Counted from the first letter of the stretch, positions 24,641 to 36,500 are shown. The stretch: DNA of 64,000 nucleotides from Hydractinia symbiolongicarpus (GCF_029227915.1 NC_079889.1:1674001-1738000); one strand, 5' to 3'. Made by a program: numbers and translations. The notes: a model not told the origin generated them from the sequence alone.

Positions 24641-26278
24641 AATGAATAAACAAGAAAAATGTTGCGATTTAAGCAAATTTGTTTATCGAAATTATTAAAA
24701 AACATAGTGGTGTTTATATGAGGCAAGCTAGCTAAGACAACTATGTTAAACCTTAAAGTTTACAGAAATTGGAAAGCAGAAACAAATATAAAACAATTAT
24801 TCTCTTTGGTCTTAGATCTCACTGATCCCAGAAGTTTTCGAATATTTTTAACAGTTTAAGTAGAACTCTTTTATTTTTAATATTAATATCATTTGCGTAC
24901 ATTCATCTTCACCGAAATTATTATTGATTTAAATACTAATAAATAAATTATTCTTTACAACAAAACTTTTGAAAATTAAATTCATTTAAAGTGTTACATT
25001 TCAATTAAAGATTTAATATATTTCTATCTTCACGCTGGGGAGAAATGAGGATGGAAATGGAATTCCTAAAGTCGCCTTAACGCGGCAAGACAGACCACGC
25101 AAAGTGTGGTCTCTTTTCTGTGATAAATGTGCAAGATTAACGGTATTCAAACTGAACGCTGACATTTTTTGCAGTGTAAAATTAAGTCACTTTGACCAGC
25201 ATTTGTGACAGTAAAAATGCGAGACTGGAAGAAAGACCTTTTTTAGTAGCCACAAAGTTTATGTGGTGAACAGAATGTTTCCTTCCACATGGGATTGATT
25301 TTTCTTTATTTTTTTCCTTAAATGTGATCTTTTCTATCATCACTCGTCTTCCCCCCCCCATTTCCCCCCCCCCCCCCCCCCCCCCCCCTATACATTTTGC
25401 ATAATACTAGTATCAGCTGTACTTAGATGGCCTAACACCTGTATTCCTTGTTTTAGATTAAAAAAATATCATAGAGGTACATTTGTATGGTGTAATAAAT
25501 AATAAATATTGTTTGTTGTTAAGAACCAACAACAACAACAACAACATATTAATAATTAATTTTTCTTATGATCAGTTAGTCTTAATATCCTCTTTTAATT
25601 TTACTTTACGTACCCTATTGAATAAAGTTCCTGGGAAGAGGTCTCCTAGTATGGTAAAAGCACCTATCAATTGTTTCTTGTTTTTTTACCACATGCTGGG
25701 ACACTTTTCAGCAGGTGAAGAAGGTGTATAGCTTATTCAAATGTGTTGTTTCTAGATTATTGATAACGCGACACAAATTTGTCTTTTCTGTCGACAAAAT
25801 TGTTGTTTTCAGAAAATTACATTTTGGCAATACCTAGAACACGTTTTTTTATTTCTAAATTTAAGCAACCACGAAGTGGAAAGCAAACACAAAGTGGAAA
25901 AATGCAACGTGATCACAAGTTTTTTCATTATATCTTATAACTTAACTTTATTGAGGACTTGTGGTGCACTACTTAATATGAACAAGCGCAGTTGTAAGTG
26001 GTTTTAATCTTGATAAAAACTTAAACTTTTAAAAAAAATTACTCCTTTTCAACCATACGAGGCTAATATTCGGTAACCAGAACGATATTTAACAATAAGA
26101 TGAGAATGAAAATTGTATTAGCACAATTTGCCCGAAACCACGAAAAAATAAGCGTCCTAATTAAAACACCTTAAAAGGTAATTTAAGACGTTATTAGGAA
26201 AATCGCAACAGGGTATTTTATCAACATGTTCAATTATTGTTATCTATACCATTATATTTTTTACATTGCAAGACAAGA
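24641..26278. other. Intergenic DNA with simple repeats
   Basis: No gene recognised. It includes a small hairpin GACCAC-GCAAA-GTGTGGTC near 25092, a poly-C tract at 25351-25388 and a CAA run near 25528-25545. Confidence 0.45.
25351..25388. repeat. Poly-C tract
   Basis: Nine Cs, ATTT, then about 25 Cs. Striking against the AT-rich background, and liable to length error. Confidence 0.9.
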
Positions 26279-26826
26279 TTACCACATATTGTTATTATTA
26301 AAATTTCTTCGGAAGATAGATCGTTTTCTACATCCACCGAGTTTCATCATACCGCCTGAGCAGGTGTTGCATAAACCGGCAAAAGCACGGACCTGTGCCC
26401 CTTCCATTACAAAGTCCCCTATAAACATATGAAACATTAAGAAAAAATATAAAATAAAAGAGTATATTAGTAAAAATATTTGCGAGTACTTAAAAAGAAG
26501 AAAATTAGTGTCAACACGTTGTGAGAAAAAAAAATCTTTTACTAACAGGAAATTGGCTTTAGATTCGTGCCAACAGATATCTTTCTTGTAACAAACTTTT
26601 CTCTCTCTGTCCTCATTCTAACTTTACGTAAATTTAAAAATATGTCTTCAGATGAAGTGCAAGCCAAAGACACATTACAACGATTTTCTAATCTGTAGAA
26701 ACGCAGTAAATAAAGTAGCAATATTGAAATTGAGATTAAAAACGTACCTAGCGCATTCTGGCATTGCGCATGCGTCCCAGTCATAAAAACAACAGCGAAG
26801 ATGGCTAGAACAACTGTGACTTTCAT
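26279..26826 (-). CDS. Small secreted four-cysteine peptide 4 (two exons)
   Basis: On the minus strand, exon 1 is 26826-26748 and exon 2 is 26418-26279, with a phase-1 intron of 329 bp (GTACGT donor, GTTTATAG acceptor). The product is 72 aa. A signal peptide (MKVTVVLAIFAVVFMTGTHA) precedes QCQNALGDFVMEG and the core LCNTCSGGMMKLGGC, with four cysteines. The tail has a CRKRSI dibasic site and ends NFNNNNMW, very like the gene at 33283. A 5' UTR intron is likely, with its acceptor TTACATTATAG about 23 bases upstream of the ATG. A conserved promoter block lies at 27036-27117. The function is unknown. Confidence 0.82.
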
Positions 26827-27035
26827 TTTGTAATTAATGGTGGTGATGATGCTATAATGTAAAATATGTTTGCCATATGTTTGTACAGTTAACCTTGCAC
26901 TTTCTTAAGAAGAGATAGTTAGTAAACTAATTTTGACATTTTGAATGTATGCATGAAATTAAGTGCAAGTAAATTCAAATGTGAGATCTAAAAGGTAACA
27001 TATAAAGAATATACTTACATACGTTACGACTTGAA

Positions 27036-27117
27036 GTTTCTTCTGTTGAAGACAGTTTTTGAATGCTCAATATTTTCACAACACCACCTAAATACATTTT
27101 TTCAAGGAAAAGGTGGT
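27036..27117 (-). promoter_or_regulatory. Conserved promoter block of peptide gene 4
   Basis: On the minus strand, CCTTTTCCTTGAAAAAATG then TATTTAG is followed about 42 bp later by ACAGAAGAAAC. The same two blocks with 42-43 bp spacing precede the paralogue at 33283. The first may be a core or upstream promoter element and the second the start of a 5' UTR exon that ends at a GTATGTA donor. This is inference from conservation only. Confidence 0.55.
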
Positions 27118-27760
27118 TTTTAAAAAGCTATCATTTTCTTTGTAAATACTGACAACATGCTGTGACAGGTGGGAATATAATAACGAAAAACAGGAAATGA
27201 CATGTTGTGAAAAATTATTTAGGAAAAACAAAAAATATTCTTATTATGAACGTTCAACATTGTGGAATTTAGGAAATTTAATTCAACCAAGAGAAAATTC
27301 GAATTCATTTATCAGCGCCGAAAATGGATTCCAATTGTATCTAACGTTCTTTTTTAAAATGACATTAATTATTTTTTTTCAGCATAGACAAGGAACAATT
27401 TCTCAGGAATTTAAAAGACGTTTGGTAAAGTTATTGTTTACGGATAATTGATTACTTGACACAAATTATTCCGCCCATTAATTGTTCTTATAAAAACAGT
27501 TATAATTTGCTCCTTCTTTGTCCTGCATTGATCACGTTCTAAGAAAAAAATTTAGTGTCCCAGGGTTTTTTCCCACTAAAAAGAAACGCTATAGATGCAA
27601 TTTTAATACGAAACGTGAGCTGCAAGGAGTAAGGTATTTTGTTCTACACAATGACTTATTTTTATCTTATTTTCTTGAAAAGCGTCTTGTAAAATGATCA
27701 AGATATATGTGCAACAATCGAATATGAAAAGGTATAAATAGCTTTTTTATTTGGTTCATG
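27118..27760. other. Intergenic DNA
   Basis: No gene seen. An 84-codon plus-strand frame at 27197-27451 has no recognisable feature. Confidence 0.4.
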
Positions 27761-27764
27761 ACCC

Positions 27765-28468
27765 TATTAGGTCCTGAGGTAGGGGCCAGATACCGTACCT
27801 TGCTGGGTCTCTTTTAATAAAACTTTTTTGCTATGTTGGATGGTTATGATACTTACTGAGTTTCGATATTTATTTATTAGACACCTGCATGCTAAATTTC
27901 TAGTTTCCATACCTTTCAGAGCCTAGATATTGGCTATTATTCGAAACTACCCTTTAAATCTTTATGGAATCTTTATAATTGAAAAAGTATAACTTTCGTT
28001 TAGGATTTTTTTTAGAACTTGCAACTTACAACACCACTTTGTTTCATCAAGGGGAATCATTCTGTAAATTTTCGTCACAAGGGTAATCCAATTTCCCGAT
28101 TCTTTTGGATTTTACCAGAAAATCGGGAAAAATCGGATAATTTTTAGAGTTTTTTTCAGGCAAACTATGCAAAAACCGGAAAAGATATCAAATGACTTTT
28201 ATTTAGTTCAGGAAAACTCTTAGAATGTAAAAAATCGCTCTAGAAATAAAGTAATTGAATTTTAAGGAGATAGTGGTATATTTGGACAATTTACAAGCTT
28301 TCGATGACGTCACAGTGCAAAAATTTATTGCTGTCAATTTGCTGCTTTCATGGCGTACTATCAGTGTGCCAAGTTTAATTCAGTTTGGACAGGCCTATTA
28401 AAAGTTATGAAAGGGGGGTGTCCACCCACGGGCATAATAAGTTTGAAAAACCCCGGACCGAATAGCTT
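27765..28468 (+). repeat. Degraded copy of the TTAA-type MITE family
   Basis: Similar along its length to the well-bounded element at 40921-41632. Shared stretches include TTATTAGACAC, AGATATTGGCTATTATTCGAAACTACCC, TTTGTTTCATCAAGG, and the right end CCCCGGACCGAATAG. The left terminus and the TTAA flanks are decayed, so the borders are approximate. Confidence 0.65.
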
Positions 28469-29447
28469 TAAATAGGCTACAAAGAGAGCTGTTAATTTTT
28501 AACTTTGGTGACTTACACGAAACTGAAGTATGTGGTGGAAGGAAAGTTTATAAGCAATGAGTACAATACAAACGTCTTAAATCATATTGCGTATTATATT
28601 GATGTCAAAATATAACTGAAAGCACCAGAATAGTACCTTAAAAATATTTGACATGCACATTTTATGTAAGTTAACATATAAACGGTGAAGTTTCGTCTCG
28701 GCAATGGAGACCCGTCATGTCAAATTAATTTTAATTGGGTTTCATAGTTTTTTTCTCGAGCACTTTTTACATTGCCTCTGATCTCCGTATGAGTAGGACA
28801 AGCGCGTGGTAAAAATAAGAATCGCAAATATCGTAGTGGAATCTTAACGTAAAGAATTTCAACAAGCAGCAAAAAGGATGTGAGCGCAGTAAACGATGTA
28901 ATAATTAGTGTTTTTTTGTTGTATTATGTACGTGTAACATTTTGTCCATCGACACGGACTATGTTTTTATTTATTTATGTTGTGTTTATTTTTTTTTGTA
29001 TCTTTGTATTTTTTCCGTTTGTTTTTAAGCTATGAGACGTCATCATCATGCAGTACTAGACCGACCGACGCACCGTTATATTACCGCCCCGTGTGTTTGC
29101 ATAGTTGCGTCTGCTTTCTACTATCTTATTTTTTAAAAAAAATAAGATAGTGTTCAAAAGCATTATTTAACTAACTGCTAAAGTAAAGGTGTTTCTACCA
29201 AAGTTTACAAAAGTGAATGTAGGCAGAATTAAGGTCTCCCCAAATGCCTGGAAAGTAGTCTGCGAAAAATAAAATTTCCACAACATTACGTAAAAGGGAA
29301 ACGAAGATGCTCCACCATATCATTTTAATAAATACATTGATTTTACAAGATTTGGTTAAAATGTAAGCAAAATTCAAATTTCATTATTAATAATAACGAG
29401 AACGAGATTCTTTTCGCTTCGCTAATGACGCACCGAAATAGGGAAGT
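28469..29447. other. Intergenic DNA with a small palindrome
   Basis: No gene recognised. A near-perfect palindrome, CTATCTTATTTTTT joined to AAAAAAAATAAGATAG, lies at about 29122-29151. Confidence 0.4.
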
Positions 29448-29714
29448 ATGATTTCGGAAACGCTCCGAAAAAACGTAAATTTTCTGATTCTGTTCTTGTT
29501 AGCTATTTGTGTCCACGCCATATATGCACAGGATTCTTTTAAACGAAGTTTGCTGTTTGTAACAGTTCTGATAATAATTTTTTTAACAGCTATTTCCTTC
29601 TTCGTACAATTAAGATATACTCGTATATTATTTTTTTATTTTGCTTTTTCTTACTGGGTGGCTCTCTTATACCCCGTTCTTTTTTGGGGGTCTACTAAAT
29701 TTCGCAAATTTTAG
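29448..29714 (+). CDS. Possible hydrophobic secreted or membrane protein (88 aa)
   Basis: The frame starts at ATG with a plausible signal sequence (NFLILFLLAICVHAIYAQ) followed by further hydrophobic segments. It could be the first exon of a split gene, with a GT donor near the Q-D-S codons, or a chance frame in T-rich DNA. No downstream exon or homologue was recognised. Weak support. Confidence 0.25.
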   Translation: MISETLRKNVNFLILFLLAICVHAIYAQDSFKRSLLFVTVLIIIFLTAISFFVQLRYTRILFFYFAFSYWVALLYPVLFWGSTKFRKF

Positions 29715-30097
29715 GTGGGGCTTGTGGGTTTTTTCTTCCTGTCAGTCAGTTTGCCCCAGACTGACCCATTGAAACTTGAAATATTTCATATATCACAGAT
29801 TATCAACATCAACTTAAATACAAATATATTAAAATCTTGAAATTATGAGGAGTATGCCGAAAAGACATTTAGCATGCATTGAATCAAAATGCTTGATCAT
29901 CGATGTACCAAATATCTTTTTGCTTTCTTTGCAAGTTTTTTCACAGAATGTACTATAAAAAACACCAATGTTAACCCTGTATGCTTGCAATGTGATCATT
30001 TTAAATTTTAAACAAGTACAAACACTTCAAGTTTCGTGTTTCTGAAGTAACCAAAAAGAGTTATAATATAAAAATAAACCATCTGAGAATTATTACT

Positions 30098-30331
30098 TTG
30101 TTTATGGTTCATTTTTATATAACTCTTTTAGGCATACTTCACATAATTTCATCATGTAATTTGAATATAGCAACTTTCCAATTCCTTTTTCTCGCTCAAG
30201 CAGCAGATATTGAGAGTAACCCTGGTCCTGAAACATGTTTTAAAATCTGTCAAAGCAGGTGGCGGAGGACAAACAAACTGATCGGCCTAATGCAATTCCG
30301 TTGTTTGTTGCTTCATGTTTCGCCGTTCTAA
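30098..30331 (+). pseudogene. Fragment with 2A-like DIESNPGP motif
   Basis: A short frame reads FLFLAQAADIESNPGP at about 30182-30229. D-x-E-x-N-P-G-P is the core of 2A ribosome-skipping peptides, here preceded by a hydrophobic stretch as in invertebrate examples. Such motifs are known near the N-termini of non-LTR retrotransposon proteins and in some marine invertebrate genes. The frame ends soon after and no PHD, endonuclease or reverse transcriptase domain follows. It is probably a 5' remnant of a LINE-type element or an isolated exon. Confidence 0.4.
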
Positions 30332-30611
30332 TACCAAAAAAAGAAAAAATGCCCTGAAAACGAGGTTGGTTTAGCCCATAGATTCGCTACACTGCTGCCC
30401 AACCCTATGGAAGCCTACCTTATATGGTCTATGCGTAGGAAGGCTACGTTAAAAACACCAACACTAACTACCCTTTCTATCGACTATCATTTTTCTACGT
30501 TCCTCTTCTGGGCTTCACTTTCGAAGAATTTTCTTTTCAAAAACATCTCACAAACATCTCAAAAACATCTCACAAATCAATTTTCAAATAACTGCATAAT
30601 ATGTTACAAAT

Positions 30612-30745
30612 ATTTTGCCTATCTGGATAGCAAAATACTTCGTGTCTAATTTCGTAATAGGAATCACAGTCTGTTAGATAGATTTTTGTAAACTTTATTC
30701 ACGAGGTTGTTTACGTATATCATACGTCTTGTTTGTTCTTACATA
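30612..30745 (+). repeat. Dispersed repeat, copy 1 (pairs with 51006-51105)
   Basis: Contains TTGCCTATCTGGATAGCAAAATA, CGTGTCTAATTTCG and GAGGTTGTTTACGTATATCATACGTCTTG, all present in the same order at 51006-51105. This could be a SINE or LINE tail family. Confidence 0.65.
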
Positions 30746-30748
30746 CTA

Positions 30749-31751
30749 CAGTAGACTCCCGGTTATTCAAACCTGCACTTATTCGAAATTCTCGGTTATT
30801 CGAAGCGATTTTCTTTCCCCTTGAATTTTCTAACTCGTTTTAGAGTAAATCTCTCTCAGTTATTCAAACTTCAGTTATTCGAAAATTCGTTTATTCGAAG
30901 TGGTTTTCTAACACCCCTTGGCTCAACATTCTCTCCGTTATTTAAAATTCTTGACAATAGCTGGAGTAAAAGTGAGGATTTTCAACTTCAAACATTTTTT
31001 ATAAAAGAAAAATAGTCTTTATTCCTAAAAATAAAACTATGTACAAAGCAATTTTTTTAAAGTTGAATGCTTTCACCATTTCCAGAAAATTCAAGCAAAC
31101 AAGGGATTCGCATTCCTTTGTCATCACCCATATTTATCGCCTTACCTGTGACTTTAACAAAACAAATATTCAATGGATCTGATCTTAGGAAGTAAAATAT
31201 AGTCTTTGCATATTTTTCACTTTGTCCCTTTGGTAAGTGACCCACAACGTTATTCTCCTTATCGTTAAGGACAGCCACAGCGTATTTTTCGACTTCATTC
31301 ATAGGCTCCATTCGTGTTAAGAACTTGTCCAATAACAGGTTGCCACTTGCTTCGGTACACATGAAGCCCCATAACTTTTGAAGTTGTTTCAAAGTTCCTT
31401 AGAATAATTATCTCCATCGGACCTTCATTGTTTACTATCAATGACATAAGATCCATAATGATTTTGTTACTTCTCTTCGACTGCTGTAGGAAATTTCATT
31501 GAATACTTTTGATGCAACTCAATGACACCTTTTTTTGAAAACATTCGAAAACCTTCTTTATGCGGCAATTGTTGCGTTTAAAACTGTAGAGTAGAAACTT
31601 GATATGACTACTTTTTTATTCAAATCCCTCCAAAAAGTCCGTCAGAGTGAAAATTGGAGCAAAACAAGACAATTTTCAGTTATTCGAAATTTCGGTTATT
31701 CGAAGTAAATTCCTATCCCCCGTTGAGCTTCGAATAACCGGGAGGCTACTG
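30749..31751. mobile_element. Pogo/Tigger-type TIR element, 1003 bp
   Basis: Flanked by TA at 30747-30748 and 31752-31753. The ends are inverted repeats beginning CAGTAGACTCCCGGTTATTC on the left and CAGTAGCCTCCCGGTTATTC on the right strand. CAGT ends with TA duplication are typical of the pogo branch of Tc1/mariner. Subterminal TTATTCGAA-type motifs recur many times near both ends. No transposase is seen. The interior carries a different open frame, described next. Confidence 0.85.
31057..31392 (-). CDS. Uncharacterised 111-codon frame inside the pogo-type element
   Basis: The translation contains EKYAVAVLNDKENNVVGHLP, then a stretch ending TIFYFLRSDP, then VKVTGKAINMGDDKGMRIPC. The patterned conservation-like sequence (GHLP, VTGK, IPC) looks like a real folded domain, not chance. 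It does not resemble a DDE transposase or a CENPB-type DNA-binding domain. I recall similar GHLP..VTGK..IPC segments in uncharacterised invertebrate repeat-borne proteins but cannot name the family. The frame opens within DNA lacking a clear start, so it may be a fragment. Confidence 0.45.
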   Translation of the reverse strand: MKQLQKLWGFMCTEASGNLLLDKFLTRMEPMNEVEKYAVAVLNDKENNVVGHLPKGQSEKYAKTIFYFLRSDPLNICFVKVTGKAINMGDDKGMRIPCLLEFSGNGESIQL

Positions 31752-31753
31752 TA

Positions 31754-32954
31754 TTTCCTTTTAAATTTTGCACAGAATCATTCCTATTGCATAAAAAGCC
31801 CGTTGAAGAAACAAAAATGACGATAAAATGATATTACAGATGGGAAATGATAAAAATAGAAAGAATTTCGGATTTGTATATTCCTTGTACCTTTTTTTAC
31901 ATATAATTTGCATTGGGTAAAAAAAAAAACTTTGATTTTGCAAGAATGATGGGAATTCGATACTGGAATAAGCATTTTACATATCTGGAAAAAATTTATT
32001 GTCTTGTAACATATTTTCATTTTGAGAATGGTAATTAAAATGTTTTCCCTATGCAATAATACACTGTTATAAAAATATACGTGTTTTTTTTTTAAGTAAT
32101 ATTTTAAAAAACTGTTGACCTGTAACAAAATCTACAGGTTCTCCTTTGTTAATCTCCCAGTTATATTATTCGTGCTCGTCGTACTATCCCTAATATTGCT
32201 ATTTCGTGTATCTTTATCACAATGTAGCGATTTAGCCACCATTTCCAACGGGTCATAATTACACAGGTACACTTTTTTTTCTTAAAGGACTTGGAAAACT
32301 GCTAACTTAAGCCCCCTTTCATTGACATTACTCTACATGTACTCGCACGTTCTGCAAAATGACACGTATTAAGCGGATCTACTAGTTGTAAAAGACTATG
32401 CGTACTTTACAATTAGATTGACGTCTAGACAATCGGTTTATGAACGATTGATTTTGCCAATTTTGACAAATTCACCTTTTAAAATTGCTATCATTCCAAA
32501 ACAGCAAACACTTCGGACAGACAGTAATATGTATCAAAATCCATGGAATAGAATATCAATAAAAAGCTGTATTTCCTAGCTAAGTAGGTAGTCAGTGCTT
32601 TCAAAAAGACCTGTAAACTGGGAGGGTTAGTTAGCTAGGATTCCTTTCTACAATGGTATGCCTAAACTCCCCCGCAGTTTTTACAAGTCTGAATTTTTTT
32701 CACCTTAATTCGGATTTGATGACGTTAAATAAAAATGCTAATATTAGCAATTTTTTTTAAAAAAATTTGCCTAAGGCTTTTTGGACAAATTTCTGAATGG
32801 CAGTCGAAAGCGATATTATATACTTCTTAATCCCGATACCATTGTTTGCATCGGGATTAAGTGCAACATCGGGTGACACAGAAACAAACTACGATACTAA
32901 TTTTGTATATGTACAAGGTTTCTTTTTATTTAAATGTCATATTACATGGCAAAG
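31754..32954. other. Intergenic DNA with a 12-bp stem-loop
   Basis: No gene recognised. A perfect inverted repeat, CTTAATCCCGAT (32826-32837) and ATCGGGATTAAG (32850-32861) with a 12-base loop, lies about 95 bp past the stop of peptide gene 5. Confidence 0.45.
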
Positions 32955-33283
32955 TTACCACATGTTGTTATAGTTATAATTTCGTCCGTTAATTGATCTT
33001 TTACATCCGCCAAGTGTCATCGACCCAAGGGAGCATCTGTTGCATAGATTGCCAAAAGCACTTACTTGACCTCCTTCAGGGATAATATTACCTGCAAAAT
33101 TAAAATAAAAACAAAAATTAACTAACTGATTATTAGTAGAATATGTAACTACTGTCTCTTTCAAATGTAATTCCACCATATTTCGATAATTTAAATAAAC
33201 TTACCCAATCCATCAACGCACTGGGCATTTGTGCCAGCCATGTAAACCATGGCAAAAAGAGCAAGAACAACAGCGATCTTCAT
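32955..33283 (-). CDS. Small secreted four-cysteine peptide 5 (two exons)
   Basis: On the minus strand, exon 1 is 33283-33205 and exon 2 is 33091-32955, with a phase-1 intron of 113 bp (GTAAGT donor, TTTTGCAG acceptor). The product is 71 aa. A signal peptide (MKIAVVLALFAMVYMAGTNA) precedes QCVDGLGNIIPEG and the core LCNRCSLGSMTLGGC, with four cysteines. A CKRS dibasic site follows, and the tail ends NYNYNNMW. It is the closest relative of the gene at 26826 and shares its promoter block and a 5' UTR intron (acceptor TCTCTTCTTAG about 19 bases before the ATG). The function is unknown; secretion is inferred. Confidence 0.83.
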
Positions 33284-33474
33284 TTTTCGATGGTAATGTC
33301 GCAAGTGCTAAGAAGAGAAAAATGTGACCATCAAAAACGGAGGAAGAGAAACCTATGACAACAAATTTCTTTACACGTACTGTGTGAAATATAGCAGTTT
33401 TATTTGTTAAAAAAATATAAGCTACAAATATGAAATTAAAAAAACGAATAGCTACATACATTTATGATTTCAAT

Positions 33475-33556
33475 GTTTCTTCTGTATCGATTAGTGTGAT
33501 AATGTTAAAAACGTATTAAAACAACACATAAATACATTTTCTCAAGGAAAAGGCGG
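33475..33556 (-). promoter_or_regulatory. Conserved promoter block of peptide gene 5
   Basis: On the minus strand, CCTTTTCCTTGAGAAAATG then TATTTATG is followed 42-43 bp later by ACAGAAGAAAC and then a GTATGTA donor. This matches the block upstream of the gene at 26826 in sequence and spacing. Confidence 0.55.
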
Positions 33557-36500
33557 TCTTCTCCAAGTAATCATTTTAATTGTAAGTTTTGGCTACACGT
33601 TGTTAAAAAAAGAATAGATATTTATATCGATGAAGAACGTGCAGAAAGAGAAGAAACAGATTTTGAAATATCCCTTTTGTGATTAATAGCGCTGTTTTGT
33701 CATTCAATATCTGCTTTAACTTTCTATATGACTAATTTCGAAATCAAATTATAATTTTTTTATTTCAAGAATTCTTTTAACAAAAGAAATTATTCTTTTG
33801 CACGGTGTTATGAGACAGGTGGAATAGAAAGAAAGCATTGCCTTCTTGAAAACATCTATTTCCTTGATTGGTATTTTAATGGAAAAATTTGTATTAAATC
33901 TTCTCTCAAAATTTCCGCAAAAGTTCACATTTTAAGGGTGATATATTTTTAGCTTAGACGTCATGTGTATGTATTGTTTACAGGTTGAATTTTATTATAA
34001 CTATTTTTGTAACTAATACGGAACATCAAAGTTTTATGGAATTAAAAAAATGGTCACATGAATAAATCTGTAATTTCAATAGAAAAAAATTGCAATAATA
34101 TCCATAAAAACGTATTTTTCCGCAATGCAGACGTACTTTAGAGTCACATTCATACATTCTCCTTAAACGTTCGAAATATGTCTACGAATGTTTGGAATTT
34201 GTAAACATTCGACTGAGTAAAGATATTGCATGTTTGTTGTAATTTTGTATCGACAAGATAAAAATGGCGTTCTCGTTAAGGGGCTGGGTAATAGATGTTT
34301 CCTAGCGTAGCGTAATACACCTGTCCCGAATTAGTTTTCTTTGGTAAGCGCTGCTTTTTCTCAAATTTGTGGAACAAAACCAATGTAATTTTTGAAATCC
34401 TGACCTGAATGTTGATACGATGTGAAATCTTTAGGTTAGGTTTTAACTTTGTACTAATTGACCTCTGCCTGAAACAGAAGCTTCTTAGTACAAATTAAAA
34501 ATTAAAAAGACTTTGACCGTAACATTAATACAACCAAAACAGCATTTTAACATGTCGGATTATGAAAATTTATACACACACCAATTTAATGATGCTGAAT
34601 ATGATCTTAAAGTCAAAACATTAAAATTCTAAAACTTTAAAAAACATGCAATTCTGTATGTAACGTGTATTAATAAGGGTAAAAATAGGGGTAAACACGT
34701 GATGGGAAGGGGGGTAGGTGGTTCTAAAACGGCAAATTTAGCGTTACGATATTATTAAACAGTCGCTATTAAAAAATAACAGATGGATAAACTAAATGTA
34801 TGCTATGCTGAATAATGTTTTTTTAAAAAAAAAAGAAAAGAATTCTTTTGAAAGAGCATAGACTTTCTTTATGAACAGGCAACTTTAAATCACCAGTATT
34901 TAATTTCACGAATTAAACTGAGATTTTTTTAGTTTAATTTTGCAGTATTTTTTGGCATAAAAACTAATACCTAAGTATTCAATGGTAATCCTTTTCAGAA
35001 ATAAGCCTATAAAGTAATGTATACAGAAATCAGTTCATGGCGATAATAAATTTCAAATATAGACGGGTCACCCTTATTTACAATTAACTATAATAAAACC
35101 TAACCATTTTGCGGGGTTTTGTGGACAGGGTTTTGATTTTGTAAATAAATCTAGTTTGCTTTTTTCAAGAATTTTTAAGACTTGCTCTCATAGCCTTGGT
35201 CACCCGCGATGCTATCGTCGAACCTTCGCCTCTCCATCTCGTATGTTTTTAGTTCGTATTACCCCGACGCTAATCGCTAGTTTGTAAACATCATAAAGAC
35301 AGGTGATTTGAGAAAATCGATAATTTTTAATTATTTTATATTTCTGGATCAAATTAGAGAAAAATTGGCTTTTCATTTCTATCCGTATGCCTAAAAATAC
35401 ATCTGCGGTCTTTAACACCAAAGATTATTTGTTTGTTTTCCGTTTTTCAAATTAATATTATTTAATTGAATTTGGCAGGTGCGTTAAATATGCTGGAATA
35501 TCATCCTTGTATTGTTTCGTGTGAGGTTTATATAAACCTCCTTGGTTTATACAAATTCATCAAAAAATTGGAATTCCGTCTCATTTGGGCATGCATGTTA
35601 AATAAAACATGGCGGTGTACTTCAAACACTATCTATCTTATATGAAATATTCAACAATATAATAGGAAGTCTTAATTTAAGCTGTTCATTTGTATCACTT
35701 ACGGTGAAGTGTGAGAAGATAGACTAATCATAAATATTCGCCAGGGTGACAGCCTAGATTATGTTTCTACTTGCACATATTTTTGCTTTGAAGACTTTAA
35801 AAAAGTTACGAAACGCCTTTTGGTTTTTAAATTTTGTGACTTACACGAAAGTCAAAAAGAATATTGAAGATTTTTTTAGAAAATAAAAATAAAAAAGTTG
35901 AAATTCTACATATAAAATTAGTTATTCATAAACAGGTTATCTACACGTCTAGATGGCTCTCAAGTGTGTATACTATCTTGCACTTTGACCTTTTGAGTGC
36001 TCTGTTTATTACACGACATTCTTCAGAAATTGCGGGGATTGAGTTGATTGAATCGTTTCGTAGGCCCTTAAAACACGAAAATCATGTTAGATGCTGCTAA
36101 GCTTCTGTATTTTACGGACTGTTGCTTATTTGGTTCTTTTGAAGACCAGACAGACTAGCTTAGTCTGCTCCCCACAAATTTCTTTTCAATGTTACAGCTG
36201 CCATTATTATTTCTAAGCAATGTTACTTACAATAACAGTATACCTTGGTGTAGGAAATCAATCTCAAGGTTTTTTCAAATTTCTCTTGCATAGTTTTGAC
36301 ATAAAGTTTTAGGGGTAAAATAAGGGCAGCCTTATTGAAAAAAATACTAAAAACTAGTCCCTAGCCAGTTCAAAAATCGATGGTTTCTCCGCTCATCTAA
36401 GTTTCGCCTGTCGTGCATGACCCAGACATCACTATTTCGTGCTTTGTTGGCACAAAATAGTCATTTAGCTACCATATTGAATAAAATATAAGTATGAACA

